DNA of 64,000 nucleotides. It comes from Paraphaeosphaeria minitans. Lineage: Eukaryota > Ascomycota > Dothideomycetes > Pleosporales > Didymosphaeriaceae. The notes beneath the pieces are model-generated. The model ran no database searches. It had not been told where the DNA came from and saw only the letters and a program-made list of their open reading frames with translations. Where the stretch lies: NCBI GenBank assembly GCA_015832175.1, contig WJXW01000010.1:1550001-1614000 (forward strand), read 5' to 3'. A program made the translations under genes and the position numbers. Of this stretch, positions 45,917-57,210 are shown one piece after another; the stretch's first letter is position 1, and each line of letters opens with the position of its first letter.

Positions 45917-46249
45917 TCTTAAACACCCTTAATATAAGTACTTTACAAACTTCTACCTCTTCTATAGCTTTAGGTGCCGCTAAGATTACTTTTATAAAGG
46001 ATAGTAGTAAGGCGCACAAACCTAATTTCTACTTTAGTAAACAATTTTAAACTAATATCTAGATTCTCTAGTTAGACCTCTACTTCTTTAACTTAGATAA
46101 ACCCCTTAAAAACAAAAAGAAGATTATCTTCGCAGCAATATATATATAAGGAGATGTAGGATTATAGATCTATCTCTACCTTAAAAAGTACCTAGGAATA
46201 GACCATAATAATAATAATAATAATTACGTAAATAAACACGCTAATGCAG

Positions 46250-49200
46250 TTAATATTATTAAGAATTATAATAACTTTAAGAAATACCTTAAATAACTCT
46301 TTAGGATTGCTAATAAGGACTCTATTACAAAAGCAAAGATTTAGACTATAACTTAGAAATAATTAGTAGCTAAGTATATAGCTAAGTTTTGCAGATACAC
46401 TGTGTAGCTTAACTAGAATAATAAATCTCTTTAGAACATGTATAAATAAGGACTTAAATAGAAACTATGTAAGGAACTCCTACATAGTAGTACATAAATT
46501 ACTAACTTTAAAGAACTATATAAAGAACCTATTAGAATTAATAGAGAATAGTTTTTACTGTAATAGGAGCTCTACTAAAACCCTAGGGCGATAAGCTTTA
46601 GATAACTAGTAAAAATAGTTTATAAAAACCTTATTAGAATTGTCTAAAAGCAACAGCTAAGGAACTACTAAAGATACAAACTAATAGAAGATGTCTAGTT
46701 TAACTATATAGGTAAAGGAAAAAAAAGAAGAATAGGCCTTAAGTAGCCTAATAAACGCGTCTCTAATAGAAGTTAATAACTAATAACTAAGACCTATAAA
46801 TGCTTTACATATGGCAAACTAGGCTATATAGCTAGGAACTATAGATTAAAGAACAAAGTCTATTAAACTAAGTTAAATATACTAACTATTAAGGACTAAG
46901 AACCTAATAAGGAATAGAAAGTTATTATAACACTATTTAGTTACTAACGCGTTACACTAGAGTAAAGTAAGTAATTAAATTTACCTAACTTATAACTATA
47001 CGAAGATCTAGAAGATAACTCCAACGTATACTATAACATAGAAGATATAGAAGAGATACTAAGATCTCCTACTCCTTACCTATAAAGTAGGCAGGAAGAA
47101 GATAACCCTATATTACCTAAGTATAAACTAAATATTTAGGACTATATAGAACCTTACTAGGCACTAAAAGAGATATAACTCTATAAAAATAAGAAATTAG
47201 ACTACGTACTAAAGTACTATCTAGACTACTAAAATCCTACACACTAATTCTGTATATAGACGCATTGCGAAGAACTAATATATGTATAATATAAGGCAGA
47301 GAAAGAGGAGAATAAGAAATAACCTAGAAAGAAACTGCGCTGTAGATAGGTGTAGATAAACTGCTTTATCGCAGCTTATAATAAACACCTCTAGAATAAA
47401 TAATAAGTAAAATACTTTCCTTATCTTACGCTAAAGGGTAATAAATACTATAATATGCTTATTAATAGAGACTGTATATAACTGTACTAGTATACGTGTC
47501 TAAACTAAGACTGTAAATACTACTATATAGCTAAATATTTGGACAGCTTTATAAACTGCCCTACATAAGAAGTAATAATAGAACTACTAATTTAACTAGT
47601 ATATAGGAATAGTGAAGACTGCGAGAGGAAAAATAGAAGAATATCCTTATAGGAAGAAGAAGAAGATAATCTATATAAGCTATATACTTAAGAATAATAA
47701 TAGAAGCAGATGCTTAGAAACACATACTAGGCACTAGAACTTAACTACAACCTACACAAACAGATATCTTTTTTAGGCCTAAACTTAGATAAGAAAACGC
47801 CTTTATTAAATTAAATACTATAGTAAGTATAGTATTAGTTAAGCTACTAGTACAGCTTAAAAGAATATAGGCTTAAGCTCTTATAGACTTAGGAGTAGAA
47901 AAGAACTTTATATCTTATTAGATAGTAAGATAAGTAGGACTCGTAATATTAGAGAAAGAAGTACCCTATATTATCTATATTGTAAATAGATCCCTAATGC
48001 CTAAGACACTTTAGATATACTAGAAGGTTACTACTATAATAATAGTCTAAGGATATAGAGAGGAACTTACCTTAGATGTCTTATTAGGATCTAAGTATAA
48101 GTTAGTCTTAGGATTACTTTAGTTAATAATACACAACCTATAGATTAACTAGGGTACAAAAAAAATATTATTTAAATGCTATAATTATGTATTATAAGCA
48201 AAGCCTACACATTAATTAAAAATAATAGTAGATAAGGGAGTTATTAATAACATAATACTGTAATAAATAGTTAAAAAATAGAAGTACACTTTAGTAGACG
48301 CTAGTAGAAACTACTAGATTAAAAAGCGTAAGAAAAAGGACAACAGCACACCTCTTACCTTACTAAAAGAGTATAGGAAATAGACATATATATTCATAGA
48401 AAAGGAAGGAAAAGTAAACCTACTAGAACATTAACCCTAGGATCTTATAATAGACCTAGAAGAAGGGAAGACGCCACCCTTTAGACTACTATATAGTAAG
48501 ACAGAAGAAGAACTCCTTAAAGAACGTAATTTTATTAAGACAAACCTTAAGAAAGGATATATATAACTATTAAAGTTACTAGCAGTAAGCCCTTTCATGT
48601 TTATTAAGAAAAAGGATGGATTAGATAGACTATACGTTAACTACTAATAACTTAATAATATAATAATAAAGAACTAATATCTACTACTAAATATTATAGA
48701 GTTACGAGATTAACTATCTTAAGCTAAGATATTTATAATAATAGATCTAAGAGACGGTTACCACCTTATACAAATTAAAAAAGGTAAAGAATAGAAAATA
48801 GCGTTTTAATCACGCTATAGACTATTTAAGTATAAAGTTATACTATTTAAACTTATAAATGCACTAGCAGCTTTTATGGCACTTATTAACAACGTACTCT
48901 ATAAATATCTAGACATATTTATTATCGCGTATATAGATGATATCCTTGTCTTTTCTAAAAACGAATTAGACTACACTAAGTATATATAGATAGTACTAGA
49001 AGCACTAGACAAAGCATGCCTTTGCATTAAACTTAAGAAATATAAGTTTAACATTAAATAACTTAAATTCCTAGGACACATTATTACTATAGAAGGAATT
49101 GAGATAGCACTAAGTAAAGTTAAATATATTAAGAACTAGCTAATACTAAAGATAGCCAAGAATGTCTAAGAATTCTTAGAATTCTATAGATTTAATTAAC

Positions 49201-51150
49201 AATTTATCTAAAATTACGTAAAAGTTATAATACCTTTAATAAATCTTATAAAGAAGGACGTACCCTTTAAATAGATAAATAAGTGTAGAATGTTATTCTA
49301 ACTCCTTAAGATAGTATGTATTATAGAACCTATTCTTGTTTATTTTAGAAGTGATAAACCACTACGCTTTAAAATAGACGCTAGCGATCTTACGCTAGGC
49401 GCCTACGCTAAATAAAAATATAATAGTAAATAGCACCTAATTGCCTATTACTTATGTAAATTTAATAACGCTAAAACACAATACAACGTATATAATAAAG
49501 AACTCTACGCTATTATTAAAGCCTTAAAGTACTAGAGGATTTACGCGCTTAGTTGCTTAACGCTAGAAATCTATATAGATTATAAGAATCTTCTAAGGTT
49601 CACGATAACAAAAGAACTTATACTATAATAATAAAGATAGTTATAAACTATAGGGCAGTATAAGTTTAGAATTATCTATATAGCTAGGAAAGAAAATAGC
49701 AGAGCAGACGCTCTTAGCTAACAAAGTAATCTAGTAGGAGAAAAGGTAAAAACTTTCTCTATAATCTTTTATAAAGCTAAAGATAGATCTCTAGAACTAA
49801 TAGTAGAACTAAATTAACTTTTAGTAATTAACTAAGAAGTTCTAAAATATCTATAGACTAAGATTATCTAACAATACTACGATGACCCTATATACAGACA
49901 CCTAGGTATTATAAAGATAATAGAACTTATCTAAAGGAATTACACCTTTAAAGGAATTAAGGAAGCTATAATAACTTATATCTATAAATGTGTAGAATGC
50001 TAAAGAAATAAATATAGTATATATCTTAAATATAGAGAGATGTAAGCAATTAGAATACTAACAGCACTATAGGAAGACATTGCTATAGATTTTATTACAG
50101 GAATTCTAAACTCTAAGGATCTAATAACAGGAATTAAATACGATAGTATACTAGTAGTAGTCTACTAACTAACTAAGTATATTAAGCTTATTCTATGTCT
50201 TAAAAGAATAATAGTAAAGGAACTTACTTTTCTTATCCTAGACTAACTAATTAGATATTATAGAATCCTAAAAATAATTATTAGCGATAGAGATAAGCTC
50301 TTTATGTTAAATTATTAGATAACACTTATAGCCCTACTTAGAATAAAATAAAAGCTATTAACAGCTTACTATCTATAAATAGACAGATAGACAGAACGTA
50401 CGAACTAAACTATAGAAATGTACCTACGCATCTACTACAACAGTTAGAAGAATAACTAGGTTTTATTACTACCTATAGCACAGTTAGCCTATAATAATAA
50501 AGTATTAGTAGTATTAGGATATACACTATTCTATGTAAACTATAGAAGACACCCACATCTCTTTAATTAACAATTTCCTATAACAATTAAAGTAAAAGAA
50601 GCTATAGATATAGTAGAAAATATAAAGAAAATACACTAATAACTCTAAGAGAATTTTAAGAAAGCTTAGTAGCAATTAATTTTATACTAAAACTAAAAAC
50701 AAAAAATAGCACCTTAGCTAAAGAAGGGGGATAAAGCATATCTACTTATAAAGAACCTTTAAACTTAGAAAAAGAAATATAAGAAATTAGATTATATTAA
50801 GGTTAGACTATTTTACATTTCTAAGTAAATATTACTAGTAAACTATAAGTTAGAACTACTGCTAGATGCAAAGATACACCTAGTATTCTACGTATTACTA
50901 CTAGAACTAGCAGACCCTAATACACTAGTTAAAACCACCTTCTACTACTAGACTAAAAAAGAAAATAAATTTAAGGTTAAAAGAATTCTAGAATATAATT
51001 AGTATAGTAACGCGTACCTTATTAAGTAGAAAGGTTACTTACATAGCAAAAACACTTAGGAACTAAAGAACTACTTAGGAAACTATTAATAAAAGATTAA
51101 AAAATTCTATTAATAGACTTACTTAAGATAGTAATACTAAAGAGTTATCC
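46250..51150 (+). pseudogene. Gypsy gag-pol remnant with chromodomain
   Basis: On the plus strand, read through stops, the blocks occur in Ty3/Gypsy order. Gag has a CCHC knuckle near 46795-46850 (two Cys now Tyr). A protease-like DLGVEKNFIS block lies near 47890. Reverse transcriptase has FIKKKDG, DLRDGYH and the intact YIDD catalytic motif at 48930-48941. RNase H has KIDASDLTLGAY near 49370. Integrase has a CxxC end of its zinc region near 49995, DFITG and an ERTNQTIE-like block. The chromodomain at 51012-51085 has YLIK-x-KGY where the key Trp codon is now TAG. Most stops sit at Gln or Trp codons, as RIP produces. Confidence 0.9.
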
Positions 51151-51678
51151 TAGAACTTAGGAGGCAGGTTATCTATTACTAACTATATAGACGTGCTAGG
51201 TTTAGCTAGACTAGTAGGCTAAGTAGGATAAGCTAGATCCTTCTCTAACTCTAGCTCTGCTAGAGCAGCACTTTTTACTATAATAACCTTACTAGTATAC
51301 TTTTTATTCTGCGCTAACTATTTTACTAACTAATTCTCTTTTACGCGCGCTATATATAGGGCCTTAAACACTATATTTTATTCTTTTTACACTTTTAATA
51401 TTTACGCCTTTAGCTTCTTCTTCTTAGTAATTAACTGCAAGAACTTATTCTTAGTAATAGCTATATTACACTTTAAGCTTTATTTCTAACACTTACTACA
51501 CTTCCCTAAGCTAATATAGACTTTGTAAACGCAGGAGTGCGACTTATAGAAGGAGTACTTTAACACTATAACTACTTTATAGTTTTTAATAGTAAAGATA
51601 AGGTTGTAACAACGCTTTATAGAATTATAGTTAGCAGGTATAATTCTTTAGGACGAAGAATAGAAAGGGAGGGGATAA

Positions 51679-52088
51679 TGTTATGTACTAGATAATAATA
51701 TAGGACTTAGGCGCTTATAAAGGTGTAATAGAATAGTAATAGGGTTATAAATATAACAAAAAGACGCTAAGTAACTTAGATTAGGTTACGTAATATGCTT
51801 AGTTACTTAGTGGCACTAAGTAGTAGAGTAGGTTACGTAATGTGCTTAGTTGCTTAGTAACACTAAGTAATAGAGTAGCTCTATTATATAGGAATATAAG
51901 AATAGACCTCTATACTTATGTTTAATCTGTTTATTAATTTATTGTTTAGATTCTAGTAGACTAAATTATTAACTTGTTACACTTTGTAAGATACTATTGT
52001 ATTAATAAGACCTTTCACCTTCTGTAAGTACTCCTGCCCAAGAACCAACCTTAACCCTTTAGGACTAGCTACCCTCTTGGATTTAACA
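51679..52088 (+). repeat. 3' LTR of the Gypsy element
   Basis: 410 bp, same length as the left copy. The differences I see are C/T or G/A transitions. Confidence 0.93.
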
Positions 52089-52293
52089 TCTATCTACCTA
52101 GTACTTTTGTGCAATCTCTCCTCTTAAAGTAATAGCCTTAATGTTTATTACTTCCTCTACTTATTAAAGCTATATTGCTTTGTCTTCTTACTAAGGAGGT
52201 AGTATTAATTATTACGCGACGTCCTTAGGTTGTAGTTCCTCTAGGAAGTCTCCTAGTCTTAAGGCTATATTATTATTATCTTTCTTAGTTATA

Positions 52294-52378
52294 CGACGTG
52301 TCTGCGTTTAGTTATTACTAGTTTAATTATGCGACGTGTTTGCGTTTAGTTATTACTAGTTTAATTGTACGACGTGTT
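52294..52378. repeat. 38-bp tandem repeat in the middle element's leader
   Basis: Two 38-bp units starting CGACGTGT plus a partial third. They lie between the 5' LTR and the Gypsy insertion. Confidence 0.85.
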
Positions 52379-52402
52379 TTTTAGGGTTGTGAATATACTT
52401 AC

Positions 52403-52632
52403 TATCTCCTTTCTTTTCTATAGAATAGCTTAGACTAGATTATACAACTCTTTATAGATATACGCGCTTTATTTCTGCTTATTATATAATCTAAAATTTA
52501 ATCTCTAGTAAAGGTATTATCTCCTTTCTTTTCTGTAGAATAGCTTAGACTAGATTATACAACTCTTTATAGATATGCGCGCTTTATTTCTACTTATTAT
52601 ATAATCTAAAATTTAATCTCTAGTAAAGGTAA
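52403..52632. repeat. 115-bp tandem duplication in the middle element's leader
   Basis: Two copies of 115 bp (from 52403 and 52518) starting TATCTCCTTTCTTTTCT, with a few transition differences. Confidence 0.9.
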
Positions 52633-52720
52633 TAATATAGAGCCTACGTATCTAGCTTATAGGGCGCTCTGTCTTTAGACCTTACTAGTTTATAGTTAAT
52701 TAGAATTAACTACTAATTAG

Positions 52721-53032
52721 TATTAGTTTAGCTTAATCTATAATTAAGTATTTAAGGGTTAATAGTATACTATCGTGTAAAGGGTGAGAAGTAGGTTTAA
52801 TTAATTACGTCTTATCTATTGTACAAAGGGGCACTAAGGACTTTATAAAGTCTCTACCTCTTGGCGCTAACCTAAGCAGGGGGTCCTTGTGTAGGTCCTT
52901 ATAGGTAGGTAGGGCCTTATAAAGTCTCTACCTCTTAGCGCTAACCTAAGTAGTGGGTCCTTGTGCGGGTCCCTATAGGTAGGCAGGCCCCTATTTTACT
53001 TAGTGCTATTTGTACGATAAACTGTACGGATA
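52721..53032 (-). repeat. 5' LTR of the middle element
   Basis: 312 bp, same length as the left copy, with TATTAGTTTAGC at its start in place of TGTTGGTTTGGC. The same internal duplication is present, so it predates insertion. Confidence 0.92.
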
Positions 53033-53037
53033 AGTAC

Positions 53038-55290
53038 TATATTATAGTGTATACCTTAGTTGCGCAAAAAGGTTTAAAGTAATATAGATATATACTTACC
53101 TCTATTATTAGTTTTAAAATGTTAAAAAACTTGTGTTAAGATAATATTAGAAATCTTATATCCTAAGAACTAACGCTTAAAATAGGCTATAAAGTCTATA
53201 ATAGCCTAAGGTGCATCTAACTTCTTTTCTAGGAACCTAACCTATAGGTAGTAGGTAGCACTATTAATAAAAAAGATATAGTATCTCTTACTACTAAGGC
53301 TCTTTATACTAAACTGTCCTAATAGGTCTAAATATATAACCTCTAGTAGTTTAGGTAGATGTATTATTTGCGTAGTTTCTAGTATAGGTGTTTTATAGAT
53401 AGACTTAGACAGGATATATGTATTGTAATAAAAGTTAAATAGTCTTAAGGGGATAAAGTAAGCGTCTTAATATAGTCTTTAAGGGTTAATAATATTATAG
53501 TGTTTAATAGTAATATACTATTCTTTAAAGGAACTAAAGCACGCTATTACTATTTTACTATATCTTAATATTCTATCTTTATTTAGGGTGTCTGGCGCAG
53601 AGATAGGGATAGTGTTATAGAGGATAGTGTTATTATTAGTCTAAATTTAGACAACTCTATCTAAGTAATATACCTATAAGATATAGTTATTATTGCAAAG
53701 GAGGTAAAGGTTATTCTTAGAAGCCTATAGGTTAAATCTTACACAAATATAACTTTATAAAAAGAGTCTTATTATAAATAGGTCTCTACTATAGAGTGTA
53801 TTAGTAAGTTTAGTAATTTTTATTAAATTATTAGAGAGATAATAACAAAGTCTAATTATTCTAACACCTTAAATAGGAAGGCGTATGCCTCTAGTAATAG
53901 TAATTATTCTAGAGCCTAAAGATAGGCTTAAGAAGTTATCCATACATCTAAATATATACTATAAGGCGCTAGTGTTAAATAACTAGACTAGGGTAGATAT
54001 TAATAGATAAGAAAGGGACATAGCTTAGGCACTTATTTTATTATAGGACTATTTCTTGTGTATATTAACGACTAGTACAGCGTTAGCGATAAAGGCGTTA
54101 ATATTAGTGTTACTATTATTATTATTATTATTACTAATAATAATAGCTTTATTAGCTTTCTAACACTTTATTCTATATCTATCTATCTTTTATCTAGTCT
54201 ACTTTGCTTTTACGTAGGCCTATACCTAGGTCTTTTCCTATTTATCCTTATGCTTCCTTAGTTAGTCACAGTTAGTATACACATAACTAATAAATATTAT
54301 ATTGTGTTTTTAGCACTAGGTATACTCTATAGGTAGTAGTTTTAACCTAGTATATGCTGTTTAGGTCTAGGCGGCATAGGTAGTGTTTTTAGAGTTAGTA
54401 GTATTAAAGAAAAACTTCTCTAATATATCTAGAATTTTAGGTTTAATGTCCTAGAATACTGTAACACTATAGGTGGCTAGATTATTAATAATATTATCTA
54501 TAACCTCTAGAAAGGTTATAAGAAAGAAAGAACCTTTAACCTTATTACTTTTAAATATAGTTCTTATAGCAATAGTAATAGGTTAGGTAGATGCTATAGT
54601 TCTCTTAGACATTCTTGTCTAATAAGTATAAAACTTATTAAGGTGGCTGCGAAGGTTATCTCTATTATAGTAGCAAAAGTTAGTTAGACTATAAAAGAGG
54701 AGGATTAATAAATTACTAGTATCTTAATTAAATCTATTTATTAGGTATTCCTATACCTATAGTAAGGTTTTGTAGTTTACTACTACTATAGTAAGATTAT
54801 TATATATTAATAATAGGATTATTACTATTACCTTATTATTATTAGCTTCCTATATCTTAACAGTTTTACTATAAATAATTAGGGCTATAGAATTAGCGTT
54901 AGCTAGTAGTGCTAGGCGTAGTTTCTTATTTAAAATAATAGGCTAGAGGCCTATATATTAAAATGCGATTGTCTAGACTAATTAGTACTCTAAGAAGTTG
55001 TTACTATAGGCGTTTAATTATAGTAGTAATAATAAATCTAGCTTAAAGCTAAAAGATAATATTATAATAGTAATAGTTAGTAGTTATAATAGTAGTTATA
55101 GTTACTATAAGTATATTGCGGTTTATAAGGGTTATAGCTAGTGTAGTGCAAGGTGTCTTTTTTATTAGAATTTTAGAACGCAGCAGCAGTAGCCTTAAAA
55201 TATATTATAATAGTATAGGATCTATAAAAGAAATCTATTACTATAGGTAATCGCGATAATAGAGTATTAGCAGTAAAAGCGCTAGGCTTA
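53038..55290 (-). pseudogene. Copia gag, protease and first part of integrase, remnant
   Basis: On the minus strand, after the right LTR, comes an unreadable gag region, then a protease-like block near 53990 (WLFNTS where the family has W-x-D-T/S-G). The pre-integrase and integrase core follow, with YLDLLGQFS-like sequence near 53300. It stops at the insertion site of the middle element (AGTAC at 53033-53037) and continues beyond it at 43290. It is destroyed by stops. Confidence 0.7.
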
Positions 55291-55295
55291 TAACC

Positions 55296-55426
55296 TATTA
55301 AATAGTAAAGTAGAGAGTATGAGTGATAGATTGATCTAGCTAGTGGGTGACGTATATATCAATAGAGGACTAGCTCCTTCCATGGGCGCTAGGCACCTTC
55401 CGGCTGCACCGGAAGTTCCTTCAACA
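55296..55426 (-). repeat. 5' LTR of the Copia element
   Basis: 131 bp, same length as the left copy. The outer end is TATTAAATAG where the other copy has TGTTGAATGG, a clean G-to-A RIP pattern. It is followed by the CCTTT target duplication. Confidence 0.95.
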
Positions 55427-55431
55427 CCTTT

Positions 55432-57210
55432 TAGTGTGTGGGCGTGCCCGATAAGCACAAGACAAGCACCTTACGCTTGATTTTAATGAGCCAAGGTGAG
55501 AGGGCCATAGTTATGGCAAAGTGGACGGTTTTGTGGCTCACTGTTCGTGTATAAGCGGGTACCATAGTTTGTATACTCTCCGTGAATAGCTCACTGCTTC
55601 AATCCATCCTACATTTGTTTTTACCGCTTCCCGAGTCGTTATAACCATAGTACTCGATTCTCGGATATTGTTCGGTGCCTCGACACAACAAGGATAGAGT
55701 TGCTTAAACATGGTGTCCTGGATGCATGGTCATGGATGCGCACTTTAGCCGTCGCCCGAGCGCCCGCGCGCTACAGCACCCAGCAAGATCTTGAGGGTGT
55801 ATGCAGTCATTCCCATTCGGTGCTGATAAGAGATGCACAATCATAAAATGATGCGCAAGTTGTGCTATCGAGTGTGAGTGGGTGCGCACACACGGCCCTG
55901 CAGGTGTGAGTGTCCCCATCTATGGAGAGCATGTTGGCGATGGTCACGAGTAAGAGACATTCACTCTTCAGAGAAGCAGAGTTGGATACTGCATCTTTGA
56001 GCTCAGCAACCTGTTCGGAAAGATCGCCATGCTGTCGAGCAGCTCACTCAGAGACCCTATTGCGCAATTCAGTCCAGGCCTGCCTGGGTCACTCTTCCCC
56101 GCTTGAGATCCTTTCCGGTGCTCATGGTTTGATGCTGCGCCGCCGGAATGCATAAAACGGCTTTCCCGGCCACCCGAAGTCGTTTCGGCTGGCAGCTACG
56201 AGCTTAGCCTGCGATTATTCCCCCAATGAAAGCAAGCCATGTGATATAGGCCATCCCTGGAAGAACCCATGCGAGTCTTGCCAATGCTGAGTCCTTACCT
56301 ACCACGAACGGGCCGTTTTCACACTTTGTATGCGGGGCGAACACGGTCAAATTCACCGTGGTGACAATCAAAGTCGGAAGCAAACCAAATCTGTGCCGCG
56401 GTGGGCCACGTCAAGCCTCAAGATCCTCGTTGTGCGCGGGAGAGTTAAATTCCCGAGAGGGCAATTGTTTCTCGCGATTGTTTCTCGCGAAGAGAGAAAC
56501 AATGGTGGTATTGGCTGAAGAGGGGCCCAAGATGGTATCGATAGGCAAGACGTGGAGACGGGAGCAACTCTTGTTCTTCCCGCAAGCGCTGTGGATGCTG
56601 AGGCCCGTGCTAGCGTGTTGATCGGGTGCAGGTGGGCATGAGGTGGGGGTCGGTTTTAGCGCATCAAACAAACAAAACTCAACGTTCATTGGATTACGAG
56701 ACGAAAAATAACGGGTAAAAATGTCAGCCTTGGCGCGAACCCTGTGACATCGACCAAATCAGACAAATGCCACGCGCAAGCCAACGTCAAGCGAGTGGTC
56801 GGCGCGTATTTGGGCCTGCCGTACGGTGCGGCGCCCCTCTAGTGTCTCGGCAAGCTGACCTCCAGATCCATTTCTATCTCCTATGTGAGGGTCCATGCTA
56901 TTTTGCGGCGTAGTGCTGCGTGGCTGCTGCTAAATCGTTTGCCTAAGCTGGGGTTGGTTGAGTCCATGTTGGAAGAGATCTTCGAGCGCCTGCTGCCCAA
57001 GAATAGCCACTTTTTGGATACAGCTTGCGGGCTGCCCGTGCCACGCGGGTATTTACGCATAATAAATATACGCTGCACGCTTGTCACGCCTTCGAAGTAG
57101 TTTCCTTCTCTTTTGGTCCGCTGGCGTACATTGTTTTACTCGTTTAATACCCCCAAGCGCCCCCGGTCTGGACTGGAAGCTCGCTTGTCACATCCACCTC
57201 TCGTTCCATC
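55432..57210. other. Intergenic after the retrotransposon nest
   Basis: About 1.8 kb of ordinary composition up to the DUF3176 gene. Frames of 60-92 codons lie on both strands (for example 55910-56155 and 56411-56689) without domain or signal. An inverted CTCGCGA pair lies near 56470-56490. No gene is called. Confidence 0.5.

Larger units (their letters stand above)
45507..52088 (+). mobile_element. Inner element: Ty3/Gypsy chromovirus, RIP-degraded
   Basis: The 6582-bp element has 410-bp LTRs (45507-45916 and 51679-52088) that start TGTTA and end TTTAACA. It is flanked by the perfect duplication TCTAT (45502-45506 and 52089-52093). A polypurine tract (AAAGGGAGGGGATAA) lies just before the right LTR, so the strand is plus. 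The internal order is Gag with a zinc knuckle, protease, reverse transcriptase, RNase H, integrase and a C-terminal chromodomain, that is, a chromovirus. It is the youngest of the three insertions by nesting. All frames are broken. Confidence 0.93.
43291..53032 (-). mobile_element. Middle element: short LTR retrotransposon with gag only, RIP-degraded
   Basis: LTRs of 312 bp at 43291-43602 and 52721-53032 are flanked by the perfect duplication AGTAC (43286-43290 and 53033-53037). A purine-rich tract on the minus strand next to the left LTR (AAAAGAAAAG) sets the orientation as minus. It sits inside the integrase region of the Copia element and is itself entered by a Gypsy element. Without that, it is only about 3.15 kb. 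The readable remains are a gag-like protein with a zinc knuckle; I find no reverse transcriptase or integrase, and there is hardly room for them. It is probably non-autonomous. Confidence 0.82.
40587..55426 (-). mobile_element. Outer element: Ty1/Copia LTR retrotransposon, RIP-degraded, carrying two nested insertions
   Basis: Two 131-bp LTRs (40587-40717 and 55296-55426) begin TGTTGAA (RIP-changed to TATTAAA on the right) and end TTCAACA. They are flanked by the perfect 5-bp duplication CCTTT (40582-40586 and 55427-55431). The coding strand is minus, so the 5' LTR is on the right. Read leftward, remains appear in Copia order: a gag region, a protease-like block, integrase (interrupted), reverse transcriptase and RNase H. 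No frame of 60 or more codons survives in about 15 kb. Without the nested insertion the element is about 5.1 kb, a normal Copia length. Confidence 0.92.
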
